From assembly GCA_030063045.1 (NCBI GenBank), contig JAQSEB010000202.1:248001-312000 (forward strand): DNA of 64,000 bases, in the 5' to 3' direction. Below the pieces are notes generated by a model, which had not been told where the DNA came from, ran no database searches, and worked only from the letters and a program-made list of their open reading frames with translations. Positions 44,248 through 56,500 of this stretch are shown one piece after another; within the stretch, counting starts at the first letter, position 1, and each line of letters opens with the position of its first letter. A program made the translations under genes and the position numbers. The DNA comes from Pratylenchus scribneri. Taxonomy: Eukaryota > Nematoda > Chromadorea > Rhabditida > Pratylenchidae.

Positions 44248-47200
44248 ATGGCTGATGCTTCCAACAATATTGCTATTGGGGTAAATTATTTTTTAAATTA
44301 ATTTTATTCTTTTTGATTTTATGATTTCAAAAAAAATTTTTCAAATTAATTTCCAACTTCTAAAAAATTCATAAAAAATTAAATAAAATTTAAAAAAAAT
44401 TATTTGCATTAATTTTAAACTTTAATTTTAATATATTTTAAATATTTCCAATTAAAATATTCCATGTTTACAAAGCAGTCTCTGCCCGCCACTGGCACAA
44501 TAATGACCATTCGAGAACGGCCCTCAACAATGATTGGATCGGCCAATGATTCTTCGGCACTGTTTGGCGCATTTCGCCGTTCACTTGGCTATGAAATTGA
44601 CGATGAAAATCGAATGCCGAATTTTGTGTTTGCAAATTGGCCAGGAACACAACAAAAAATTGCTGGGATTGGAACGGAAAAGGCCAATAGGTAATTTAAT
44701 TTTTTTAGTTAAAATCGGCTTAAATTATAAAAAATAAATTTTGTATAATTTTGGAATTTTAATTTATTAATAATTTTTAATTCTTATTTAATACTATTTA
44801 AAAATAATAATCCTCAAAATTCTAAAATTTTATTAGAATTTTGATTTTTTAATTTATTCCCCGTTATTTCAGCCGAATTTTTATTACGGTGACCGCATCA
44901 TCTGAGCAGGAAAATGCCCAGAAAAGTGTACATCTTCAGTTGGAACAGGACAAATCAGTGGAGCGCCGGATTCTTTCAATCCCGGCTCATATCCTTCGCT
45001 GGATTGGGCTAAAGTCGGGCGATGAGGTAATTGGCTGGGGTATTTAGGATGATGGGAATAAAATAAATCAAATTAAATATTTTTAATTATTTTCTAATAA
45101 AATAAAAAAATAATTAATTTGTTTAATTTTCCATCCTTTAGGTCTCTGTCCAATTGAACAATGATTTGAGCCGGGGATATTCGGAAGGGAAAGATGATTT
45201 GCCTGCCGCCAGCTTCTCAATTTCACGAGTCCAAGTGAAGGTCCAATTGGCAGCTTTGCGGTTTGATTTTTCATTTTTTTGGAGCAATTTATATAAAAAT
45301 TTAAAAAAATAGTAAATTTTTAATTCCAAATTCAATTCAAAAAAATTCGTCCTCCAATGCAAAGGGCATTTCCCAAGAGGGCTTCACCTGGCGTACTTTT
45401 ATGGCATTTTTGACCTACTTTCCGAAATGTGGGGCCACCTATTAGCTAGCTCCTTCCGACCAAAATGTGGGGGATCCCAATTTTTGGATATTTCGAAAAG
45501 AGCACGCCACTGGGTGAAAATTTAGAGGTCGTATAAATAGAAAGAGGGAATGGATTGGATGAATTGTTTATGGGAAGCAGGGAAGGGAGGAAACAGGCAA
45601 TCAGACACTCTCTTTAATGAGAGGCCCTCATTTAATTCACAGCATACTATTTCTTTTCTCTCTGACATCTTTTCTTTAAAATTAACTAAAAAATTAATTA
45701 TGAATAAAATTAATAATATAGTTAATCAACAGTGTTTTCCTGTCCCTGCGGAGCCTGTCCTGTCCCACCCTGTCTCTGTCCCTGTCTCTGTCTCTGTCCT
45801 GTCCCGGCTTTGAAAGACAGGGACAGAGACAGGACAGAGTAATTTACGAGAAAGACAGGACAGGCCATCTCTCCTGTCCCGGCATTGCCAAATTGGGACA
45901 GGACAGGACAGAGACAGGACAGGACAGGGACAGATGCAATAGGGACAGATAATCTGTCTCTCCCAAAAATCAATTATTTTCATTCCAATTCTAATTTTCC
46001 AAATTCCAAAGCCCTGCCCTCTCAATTTAGTAAAATAAATGTGAAAAAAGAAGAAAAAAGAATAATTTGTTTAATTTAATATTTCATTTACAGCTGATTG
46101 TGTGAGCAAAAATAGGCTAAAAATTTTTTTTATAAATGTTGAATTTTAGTTGTAAAATTAATTTAACCTGGCATGTTTATTTTCATTTTTGGTGGTTGGA
46201 AGAATTGCAGAATGTTTTTGCAAGATGAATGAATAATCCATTTTTTTGGACGATCAACTCAAAATTTATTGGACCAGCGTAGAAAAACCAATTCGAATTT
46301 ATTGGCCGATGAAACCCAGCCAGAACCCACTGAAATAATCTATTCTTTTATTTTTGGGCGGCAAGCGCCATTCGCCCCATTAATTCGCGTTTCGCGCATC
46401 CCTCTGTGTTTATATGGGTGGTCATGAACAAAATGTCTGTCTCTGTCCCAATACCTGTCCTGTCCCAGATGCCTGTCTCTGTCCCGAGAGACAGATTTTT
46501 TTGATTTTTTGCCTGTCCTGTCTGGGACAGATTTTTTGCCTGTCTCTGTCCTGTCTCTGTCCCTGTCCCACCATCAGGGACAGGGGACAGGGACAGGAGA
46601 GATGCATTTTTGGGAGAGACAGATTTGCCATCTGTCCCTGTCCCGCCATCAGGGACAGAGACAGGGACAGGAGAGACAGATAAAACCAGGGACAGGAAAA
46701 CACTGTTAATCAAAAAATGATTTATAAATAAAATGAATTTTTTTTAATAAATAATTAAAAATTAATTTATGAAAATTAATTAGGTTCTAAATTAATTAAT
46801 TAAAAAAAGCAATTTTACTTTCTAATATCTTTTCCCTATATTAATTTTAGAAAAGAAAATTCTTCAACAATTAATTAAAAAGGATAATAGAATATTTTTC
46901 CTATTAATATTTTTCTCTAAATTAATTTAAAAAATATCTTGTAGAGAATTTTCGAAACTTTCACTGAATGCCGATTCATTGGCCAATTGTTTTCGGCAAA
47001 CATTTTTGCATGATGCGCTCAATGTTGGCCAAAATTGTTTGCTTACATTTGAATGTTCTTCTGCTGGCATTGGCACACAACAAAATGCGCGAAGGAAAAG
47101 GAAATGTGTGGAGATGAGGGAAGAAAACAAAGCAGAAGATGGTGAATAAAATTTGAATTTAAAAATATTAAAAAATTATTTTTTTATATTAAAATATGTT

Positions 47201-50200
47201 TTCAATTTTTATTATTATTTTTTATTTTTCAATTCGAATTAAAAACTTTTTAAAAATAATAAAAAATTTTCCTTTATGTAGATTTGGAACCGCCACAGCA
47301 CAAAAAGGGCCTGGCTGCATCCACTTTTAGCGCATTATTTGGTTGGACCGGATTTGATCGAAGCGCTGGCACTCATCAACAACAATACACAATTGAGGTT
47401 GAAATTTATATTTTTGAATTTATTTTTAAATTAAATTTTATCTATTTAATTTTAGGCAAAAATTCTTTCACTCTCTCTTCCTTTGCCTGGAACAGTCAAT
47501 TTGGATGTCGAAGCACAACTTGGCCTTGTCAAAGAGGGAACCCAAATTGTATTCTGCCCCGTCGCCGAATCCGGCCTTTGTTTGTACGGTGATCCGGCCA
47601 TAATAAGCAGCAGGTAATCGGATGGAATATTTTTAATTTTAATGGAAAAGGGTTTAAAATAAATTAGGCATTAATCGGTTATCCCCGGACAGATTTTGAA
47701 ATTATTTTTGAAATTTTATTTTTATTTTTTATATTTGATAATGGAAGGATAGAAAAAACTATTTATGACTTAAAAATTTATGCCAAATTTTGGTCGAAAA
47801 TTAGATGATTTTATGATTATGAGTGAAAAAAATCTCCAAGCGGATAACTCATACATAATAAGTAACTACCACAAATTCTATATTAATTGTAATTTTCATT
47901 TTATTTTTATGTGAATTTATTAATTAGGTAGAATTATATGACAAATATTATTCAAATTTCATGAAAATACTTCTTTCTCATTTTTCATTTTTAACATAAT
48001 AATTCTTAATAAAAATAAAATTAGAAAAATGGTGAATTTTAAAAATTTACATTTTAGTTCTGGTGCCAAAACTAATGAAGAAGAGGGGGGAAAACAAAAC
48101 AAAAGATGGAAAAAAGGAAAATGGCAAAAAAACCGCTGCTGAATCGGTCAAATTGATTGTGCAACAATTCAGCGATGAGATGAAATGCCGATGGGAACCG
48201 AAGGGCGAAGATCATTGTCTGCTTCATAATCAAGATTATAATGTTGTCACAAAGTAGGCTAATTATAATAATTCAATATCAAAAAAAATTATTCAAATTT
48301 AAAAAATTAAATTAATTAATTTTATTCAAAATTTTTTAATTCTAAACATTTATTTTCTTCAAAAATTAAAACCAAAATTATTAAAATAATCTTTCACCCT
48401 TTTTTTATAATTTTTTTCCCAAATTACCGGGCAGAATTAATAAAAATTTATTATGCATTAAATTTATATTTTTCTAGAAAATTTTCGGAATCATCGGACA
48501 GCACTGGCAGCCTAAATACACATATTCAACAAGGGTCGGTCCGACGAAGACGGGGATTAAATCAAAAAATGTATTGAAATGAAAAATTAATTTAAATAAA
48601 ATTTTTATACATTTTTTGATTAATTCGAAAAATTTTTAAATTCAATTCTATTTTTAGTTATGTTCTGATCACTTATAAAGTTCAAAAAGAAGGGGCTGCC
48701 GAAACAAAATCAAATGAAAATGGCAAAAAAGTTTGTATTCATAAAATTAAATTAATTTTTCTTTATTCCCATTTTAGGAACGGCAAATTGTTTGGAGCGC
48801 AGTCAATTCAACAAATGCAGCTGCCTGAGGGGAAAGGGGCAAAATTTTCATGAGCCATGAATTGATGGAGGAATTAAAAATTGAACCCGGCGATGAAGTT
48901 ATTGTTCAATCCGTAAGCATATTTGAAGGGAAAATTGTTAAAATATATTTTTGTAAATTTTAATTCAGTTTGATCAAGAAAATAAAATGGCTCAGCAGAT
49001 CAAAATGGAAATTGAAAATTGTGATGAAAGTCGAAAATGCCCATCGCATCACTGGATGTGGTAATAAATTATTTGAAAAATATTTTAACAAATGGAAAAG
49101 GATCTTAAGAAAATATGAAAAAAAATTTAAAAAACCAAATACAATTTTTTAATTAAAAACATAAAAGATGTTTTTAAAAAAATAAATTAAATATTTTTAA
49201 GGAATAAAAACATAAAATGTTCATTAAAAAATTTAAAATAATTTTTTAACAAAAATACAAAAAGATGTTTTTAAAAAATAAATAAAATATTTTTAAGAAA
49301 TGAAAACATAAAATGTTCCTTTTAACAAAAATACAAAAAAATGTTTTTAAAAAAATACTAAAAATATTTTAATAAAATACAAAAAAATATCTGAACACCT
49401 ATTTCTAAGAAAACAAAAATAAAAATGATTTTAAGTAAAATACAAAAAAAAGGAAATTTTTAAAAAACACAAAAAACTCACAAACATTTTAATAAAAAAC
49501 CACAATATTTAAAAAAAACACAAAATGTTTTTAAATAAACGATAAAAAGGAAAAAATAAGAACATTTTTATAAATAAATGTTATTTCAAAATAAAAAATA
49601 TTAATTATTAATTAAGATAAATTGAAATATTAAAAAATTATAATATTTAGGGGCCATCCAAAATGCACCTCATTGTTCCATGTTAATGACATTATCAACA
49701 CATTTAAACGGAATTATTCTGGAAGAATCGTCAACTTGAACATTTCATGTCTGTTTTGATATTTTTAATTTTAATATTTATTTATTTTTAATTTTAGCAT
49801 ATTTGAAAGTCGAAGACAAAGAAGTTAAAAAAGCCAAAAAATCAATTAAATCGAATATGTTCGATTATGACGGATTCGAATCTCCGTGTTTAAAATTTCG
49901 TGTAACTGAAATTCAAGCTGGCATTGAGGAGAAAAAATCTGAAGAAACTTCCTCCAATTCTTCAGCAAATTCGGTGAGAAATTAATTTATTTATTTTATA
50001 ATGAAATTTCAAATTTTATTTAAAATCAGATTAATAAATAATATTTAAAAATAGGAAAATAATTAAATATTAAAAAAAATATTGAAGATGACAAAGAAAA
50101 AATAAAATGTCAGAAAGATTGTAACGGTTCAATGGTTTGTCCTGAGGAACCACAAACCTCATACCAAAATGGTATAATAATTTTTATTATCATTCAAGAA

Positions 50201-51686
50201 AATTCAAAATTTTTCAAAATATTTTTCTATGAAATAAATTTTTAAAAATTAATATTTCACAAATATTTTCTCCACTCAAATAAAAGAGTCATCTATTTAT
50301 TAATTAGATTTTTAAATAAAAATCTTAAGTTTAAATAAAATTAATAATTATTCTAGCAAAAAATAACATTTTTTAATCCGAAATTTATATTTTTTTAATA
50401 TTTCAAAATAATTTAAAAAGAGAATTTGAAATATAATTTTACCCCAAAATTTCTATTTTTAATAAGCAGCCATAATACTCATCGAATTTTGAAAAAAAAA
50501 TCATTTCTGATTTTAGCCTTTAAAAAATTTTGGGACAGAATTTTTGCGCAAACTAATTATTAGGTCTATAAAAAAGTTCAAAAATTAATGCAATAATAAT
50601 AATAATTTTTTGCCAAAATATATAACTTAATAAAATGTATAAGTTCCAAATTTATCAAAATTATATAAAAATCATTTTCTTCCAGGGAAAACGCCTTCTT
50701 TTGTTGGCCACAAGTTGTGAATACCCAGAATGGTTTGAACAAATGCAATTGCCATTTTGCCTTCAAAATCGCATTGAATTGCCGGGAATTGTCAAATTCG
50801 AGGATTTAATCAATTTTTTGGCTGCAGCTATAAAAAATGGAGCGAAAAACGAAAAAACAATGGAAAATGGGACAGCGGAAAAATTGTTCACAAAATCCGA
50901 GTTGGATTTAATTGCAAAAGAAATTGGCCCAAAATTTGATGCTGGCCGACAAATGATGCCAACAATCAAAGATTTGGTGGAATTAATTGAATGGGTCAGT
51001 TTAATCAAAATAATTTTAAAAGGGATGAATTATAGAAATTAATTAACTAAATTAATAAAAAAATTATTAAAAATTTCATTTTCGATTTTTAAAATTTTTT
51101 TTTCATAATATTTTTAAAATTTTTACGGATTTCTACATAAAAATTTGTGGTATAATTAGGAAGGGAATTTGTATTTTTTTGACCCAATTTTTGTTTATGA
51201 TAAAAAAGGCGCATAATAAATAATATTTAATTAAATTAATTTTATATTTTTCACATAACTTTTTTTGCAGAAAATTCAATATAAAAAAATTGAAAAAAAA
51301 CTAAAAAACCAAAAACAAATTTCCGATACCTAAAATTTCAAAAAAAAAACTAAATAAGCAAAGCATCTACATTTTCCGACCTAAAAATCCGTTCCCTAAT
51401 ATTTTCAAATTTTATTTATTAACCGAATTTATGGCATAAAATTTTGTGTCTAATTTTAATAATAATTAAAATATTTTTAATTTAGTATTCCACTAATAAT
51501 GCCAAGGCCACTGGCGATGCATTGACCACCAATGGCCAACATGAATTAACAAATGGCGAACAAATTCAGACACCGATGTCATCAGCCACATTTGAAAAAT
51601 TCAAGCAAAAATTGTTGGAATTGATTGAGCAGAAACAGAAGAGTGCCGATACAAATTTCAGAGCACATTTAAGCATGTATCGTTGA
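44248..51686 (+). CDS. Sixteen-exon gene of unrecognised family, with two apparent lesions
   Basis: Exons: 44248-44280, 44476-44690, 44873-45026, 45142-45260, 46945-47141, 47282-47397, 47456-47613, 48058-48253, 48478-48570, 48658-48730, 48778-48912, 48969-49060, 49651-49748, 49798-49973, 50686-50994, 51486-51686 (TGA). Phases agree at every junction except exon 7/8, where a run of six G at 48085-48090 is one base too long; with five G the total is 2364 nt (787 residues). A second lesion is an in-frame TGA at 48826-48828 in exon 11. The protein has no signal peptide or membrane segment. Two segments look alike (LRWIGLKSGDEVSVQL, MEELKIEPGDEVIVQS). The last two exons (KRLLLLATSCEYPEWF ... PTIKDLVELIEW) weakly resemble the C-terminal part of an AAA+ ATPase second domain such as NSF, but no Walker motifs are visible, so no function is assigned. 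Confidence 0.6.
45722..46713. mobile_element. hAT-type MITE with CTGTCC subterminal arrays (element 45730-46705)
   Basis: A 976-bp element starts CAGTGTTTTCCTGTCCCTG and ends CAGGGACAGGAAAACACTG, with a perfect 8-bp duplication TTAATCAA (45722-45729, 46706-46713). About 230-280 bp at each end is a dense array of CTGTCC/CTGTCT hexamers and their inverse, with palindromic blocks. It lies in intron 4 of the 16-exon gene. Open frames here (Arg/Asp/Gln or Ser/Leu/Pro repeats) come from the hexamer and are not genes. Confidence 0.93.
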
Positions 51687-52868
51687 ATCCAAAGCGATTT
51701 ATCTAATTTATTTATAATTTTTGAGTTATTTACTATTGAAAATTTATTCCTTTTTAACTAATATTGCCTTTTTTTAAATTCGCATGAATTGTCAAAAATT
51801 CATTAATTTGTGGCTTAATTATTAATAAATGAACACAAATAATTGTAATTTTATAATAATTAACATTCCATTTTTCATCTTCAATGCACTTTTTATCAAA
51901 ATTATTTTTGCTTTTGATAAAAAAATTTCTCGAAATTTATACTCTTATTCCATGTAGAACACGATGAAAATAAATGATAACATCCATTTTAGTCTTGGGA
52001 AATTAATTATTGATTGTTTTTCTTATCTTAAATTATATGTCTTTTCCTCATTAGTTTTTTGGTTAGGAATTGGGAAAATAACAGTTTTTTAGTTTTCCCA
52101 AGAATTTATTATTATTATTTTCCTTTAATTTGGATCATTTAAAAATTTAATTGAGTAATAAATGTATATTTTTTATAAATTCATAAAAAATTAATTTAAT
52201 TATCTTTAATCTATTTTAATTATTATTTTTTATGTTTATTTTAGGGTATTACCTCATAAAAGTCATATACTTTAGAAACAAACCTCTGATCCTGAGGCAG
52301 AAAATGTATATGTTAAACAGTAACTACAAAAATTATACAAATTTACTCTTTCCTCTCCTTTTTATTATCACGCAGCGGTTTTATCAAAAATTGATGTGAT
52401 TTTTTGGCTAGACTGATGGAATTTCCCAAAGTTCACTCCATAAAATATTTACATAAATGTCTGGAAAATAAATTTGTGATAATTTTGTGATATAAATGTG
52501 GCCAAATTGAACAGATAGATTTAATTTCCTAAGGTTCACTCCAATAAATATTTGCATAAATGGTACAAAAGTTGTGGCCTCGGAACAGAGACCTAATAAA
52601 TATTTCTGGATAATATATTTTTGAGTGGTAATTTTGTGACTTAAATGTGACATAAATATGTAGCCGCCGCCAATATAACAACGTAAACTACAATGTTGCC
52701 ATATCGGATCAAGAGTACTTAAATAGGTAATAATAATTCGAGAATAATTCAATTTCTCAAAAAATAAATAATTTAAAATTTTAATTCCTATAATTAATCC
52801 AAACAAAATTTAAAAATAAAATCATTATTAAATAAATTTAGCATCAAAAAAAATATTTTCTGTTCTTC
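51687..52868. other. Intergenic with a diverged direct repeat
   Basis: At 52420-52520 and 52525-52660 two blocks share AAGTTCACTCCATAAA/AGGTTCACTCCAATAAA, then CATAAATG and AATTTTGTGA: a diverged local duplication. AT-rich elsewhere. The minus-strand frame at 52408-52806 has no start context or splice support. Confidence 0.5.
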
Positions 52869-53449
52869 ATGATTGCTTATCTTCTATACATATCATGCTT
52901 CTTTGTGACGAGCATAGCAGCTTCAAATTCGCAAGGTTAATTATTCAAAAGTCCAACAAAAATTTTGGCCCATAAAATAAATCAATTTTTTAAATCTAAA
53001 ATTTGCTTTTTTTTCAGCACCGACTGTAACCACTACTTATGGGAAGGTGCAAGGCTTCACCGACCGGAATAGCTCGGTGGACGTTTTCTATGGCATTCCT
53101 TTTGCCAGACCACCCATTGGTGATCTCAGATTTGAGGTAAAGAAATTTTTGGCAATTTTATGCATATTTTGATTTTTTTTCAAAAAACTGAGATTATATA
53201 AATAAAATTTTTGTAATTTATTTTAAATATTGGAATTAAATACTTGTATACTTTACAATTTACATCTTTTTTCGTGAGAATGCTGAAAGTGAAGGGATCC
53301 CCTTTTAGGGTATTGGGCTTCGTTGGATGAAAATTTACCCCATCATTTCTGTAATCTATTCCCTAATGCCTTAACCTCAAACCTCTGATGACCCAAATTG
53401 AAGACAGTTCACTTTTTCAAATTTCGGCGATTTTTGGGTTTCATCAAAA

Positions 53450-53520
53450 AATACCTAGACGACTCAGTTTTTTTCGAGCTCTTTCGAATAGCTATCACGC
53501 GTCCAGCCGGTATGTACAGA
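53450..53520. repeat. Fragment of the 15552-16074 fold-back family
   Basis: CTAGACGACTCAG..., CGAGCTCTTTCGAATAGC and the following bases match the right arm of the element in the Ly6-like gene intron at most positions. It lies within intron 2 of the esterase gene. Confidence 0.55.
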
Positions 53521-53779
53521 AATAAAAAGCCCCCATACTTCCCGAAAATGCGTTTATTTTATAAATATATAAGGAATTAAATCATAATTCCATAAATAAA
53601 GTTGAAAATCGGACATGTTTTTTCCATTAGAATCCGCTTACTCCTGACAATTGGACTGGTGTTTTGAATGCAACCGTGTTGAAGCCGACATGTCCGCCAC
53701 ATGCACCACCAGACTACTTCAATGCCTATTTGACACTCGGTGAATGGCCATACGATGAGGATTGCCTCTATTTGAATGT

Positions 53780-54295
53780 GTTTAGACTAGGGTTCAGCGG
53801 TACCGCAGTACCGGTCGGTACTGGTACCGAAGTACCGGCCTTTGGCCAGTACCGGTACCGATTTTGCCAGTACCGGTACCGATATCGGTACTACCGGTAC
53901 CGTTTTTTCAACTCGGTACTAGTCGGTACTGACAAGCACCCCCTAAAATGGCATTTTTGGCCAAATTTTTATTTTTTTTTAATTTTTTTCTTTAAAATGA
54001 AAATTTCAGTCAAATTTAAATCTTTTATGAAGCTATTTTTTATTTCTCTATATCAAAAATTTTTGATTTTTGAAAAAAAAAAAATTGATTTTTTAAAAAT
54101 TTTTATGATTTTTTACCATTTTTTCTCCAGTACCGTCAGTACCGACTAGTACCGGTACCGACCGGTGCCGAGTACCGGTACCGGGTACCGACCCTAAACC
54201 CAGTACCGGTACCGAATACCGAGTAGGCTGGTACCGGCAAGTACCGGTACCGATTTTGGTCCAAAGTACCGGTACCGCTGAACCCTAGTTTAGAC
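53780..54295. mobile_element. hAT-type MITE with CGGTAC subterminal arrays (element 53788-54287)
   Basis: A 500-bp element starts TAGGGTTCAGCGGTACCG and ends with the inverse CGGTACCGCTGAACCCTA. The 8-bp duplication GTTTAGAC is perfect (53780-53787, 54288-54295). Both ends are arrays of the palindromic hexamer register CCGGTACCGGTA; the core is A/T-rich. There is no coding capacity. The right end plus the duplication reads CCCTAG, a possible splice acceptor. Confidence 0.94.
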
Positions 54296-54309
54296 CGGCA
54301 GAGAAAAAG

Positions 54310-55110
54310 GTACTATCAATAATAACTGTTTTTGCAATAGCAATTATTTAATAAATATGAAATATTACATTATAAATATACCGTAAAACGTTTATCAGTG
54401 ACACCGGAGTTATTAATTTTCAGTGACCCTCCTCTAAAGGAAGTTATTAATAGAGGGAGGATTTTCTAAATTTCAGAGAGGGAAAATTCATGGAAAATAA
54501 AATTTATTTAATTCAGAGTATATGTTTTTTTACAATCCAAAACATGTTTTTAGAACCTTTTTACAATTTTATATATCAGAACATGGTTTTTGCGCGATTC
54601 AAAACTTTTTTTAATATAAATTTTTTTCAAATTCAAAAATTGATTACAATTCCAAACAATTTAAAAAATAGTACGGCGTGAGGGAATTCTAACACTAAAA
54701 TTTGATCTAATGCTAGCCTTAAAACTAACTTTACCCTACAACTAAATTCATCAGGGATTGGTAGGGCCGGATGAGTTTTAGAGGGGTGGTGTAGGGTAGA
54801 GTAGGGTTTATTTGCCTTATTCAGGCAAAAGATGAATTAATTCATGAAGCAGAAAAATCTGCTCCGTTAAAATTTAGTCGGAAAATAAATATAATCGAAT
54901 ACTAAAACAATAAATTTGAATATTATTAAAAAAATATTTATTGAAATTGAACATTATTGAAATTATTTCAGAAAAATGATTTAATGGATGAATTTAATCG
55001 TCACTGAAATTTACATAAGCTTTCTTTCTCCTAAATATTTAGTTTTTAATTTTATGGCAGACCACACTGAATTGAAATTCACGGATAATTTTTGATTGTT
55101 GATGCCATGA
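54310..55110. other. Interval without a recognised gene
   Basis: No further esterase exon was found. At 54715-54810 there are ACCCTA/TAGGGT words (GTGTAGGGTAGAGTAGGG) like the spacers of other local repeats. The frame at 54490-54681 is Phe/Asn/Ile-rich background. Confidence 0.5.
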
Positions 55111-55114
55111 CAAA

Positions 55115-55710
55115 TATGGTAATGAATTCGATAGAAGAAGAGTCCATTTTAACCAAATTAAAAGGTATATTACTGATGATGATAAATCAGAAAGACAGCC
55201 AATACCAGCTGAAGAAATGGTGCAAAATGATCAATGTGAAGAAACTGATCATGAATTGGTAGATATTCCAATCGCAAATGCAGGAAAAGGAATGAAACCC
55301 TGCATAAAAGTACACCAAAAAGACAATGCAAAGTCGATGGCGCAAAATTGCACCAGAAATTGCAAAGAAGACCATCCGAAAAAGGCTCTGAACACAAAAA
55401 AATCAAAAGGCCAAAAAAGTTGGTTTTGATTCGAGACTTCCCAATGAAGAAGAAGAATTTCTAGAGGGAGAATACGAAGAAGACTGGCAAGAACCCAGCA
55501 CTTCGACACAAAGGCAGAGTCGGTTTGGAAGACAAATCAGGCCTAAACGTGATATGGATTATTTATACCATATAAACGAATTAATCCCAGGATTAAGCAA
55601 AAATAAATCTAACCCCAAACCTGTGTTGGGGGGGGGGGGTATGCGTCATACGCTACCAGATTTATTAAAGAAATTGGTTTTAGTTAATGACCTATTCCAA
55701 TAGAATGAAG
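55115..55710 (+). pseudogene. Decayed C-terminal end of a retrotransposon Pol protein
   Basis: A frame from about 55130 reads RRRVHFNQIKRYITDDDK, the kind of segment that ends Ty3/gypsy integrases (a basic strand then the Pol C-terminus). It stops at TGA near 55428. A second frame continues with EEEEFLEGEYEEDWQEP and SRFGRQIRPKRDMDYL, so one frameshift separates the halves. A poly-G run at 55627-55639 follows, probably the purine tract before an LTR. The rest of the polymerase is missing to the left. Confidence 0.55.
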
Positions 55711-56500
55711 AAACAATGCACAAAGCGTTGACAAAAAATTAACTACGGTTAATGCAAAATTTTGGTGTCGTTGTCGAAAAAATGAATTTTCGAAGTAGAA
55801 CAATTTAAGAAAGATGATTTTTTATCCAAAATGATGAGTCATAAAATTTTGTTCATTTTTGATTGTTTTTTGTAAATTAATAGACCAAATCCATTGAGAC
55901 CCAATCCTTCCCAAATCCATTAAAATTATTCTTCTTTTGTTTACAGATGATTAAAGCCAATCCATTAATGTGTCATGTGGCGATGCTGGCCATAAAATAT
56001 TTTTGTTTTTATAAAGGTTTTTCATTACATTTTATTTTATTTGAGTTCAATAATAATCCCAACCAAAATATTATAAATTGTTAATTTATTAAAGCATGTG
56101 ATAACCACGTGATTTCCATACTATTATTGCGAAATCTTATTACTAAGTTAATCACGTGGTTACTAAAAATAGAATAAAACCCCAACCTATTTCATAACCA
56201 TTATTAATCATATAATTATTTTTCTCTATTCCAGGCTCAAATTGTTGGCACCTTTGCGTTCTCTACCTGGCGGAGGACTATATAAGCGCAAAGGTTTTTT
56301 CATCATTTTTAAACCGAATAAAAATTAATTAATAAATTTCTAAATTAATTTTGGGCTAATTCGCCCATAGGAAAATAAAATCGGGCTAATCTGCCCAATC
56401 ATTAAAAATTCCAATTAAAATCGGGCTAATCCGCCCAATCTTCAAAATTTAAGTAAAATTATTCCCAATTTGAATTAATTGGGCAATAGGCGTAAAGGTG
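55640..56500 (+). repeat. Probable solo 3' LTR of the decayed retroelement
   Basis: It starts right after the poly-G tract with TATGCGTCATACG and contains a promoter-like TATATAAG near 56280. The right boundary is uncertain. Near 56350-56450 a hairpin word GGGCTAATCCGCCC is repeated three times with spacing of about 40 bp. No second LTR is present, so limits are approximate. Confidence 0.45.

Larger units (their letters stand above)
52869..54309 (+). pseudogene. Type-B carboxylesterase, 5' part only, exon 3 split by a hAT-type MITE
   Basis: Exon 1 (52869-52935) gives a signal peptide MIAYLLYISCFFVTSIAAS. Exon 2 (53018-53136) has YGKVQGF and VFYGIPFARPPIGDLRF, hallmarks of the carboxylesterase/cholinesterase family. 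Exon 3 (53631-53787 plus 54296-54309) carries EDCLYLNVFRPAEKK, the family's second signature, whose Cys forms the first disulphide. A 500-bp MITE with an 8-bp duplication splits this signature; removing it and one duplication leaves 171 nt in phase 0 with a GTACTA donor. Exons for the catalytic Ser (GESAG-type), Glu and His are absent downstream, where retroelement debris starts, so only about 119 of the usual 500-plus residues remain. Intact relatives hydrolyse esters outside the cell. Confidence 0.85.

Noticed and set aside
45722..46713. Several overlapping frames of 80-120 codons on both strands
   Set aside because: All are translations of the CTGTCC hexamer in the MITE ends, so they follow repeat composition rather than coding selection.
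53398..53580. 60-codon frame in the esterase intron
   Set aside because: It overlaps a fragment of a dispersed fold-back repeat and has no relation to esterase sequence.
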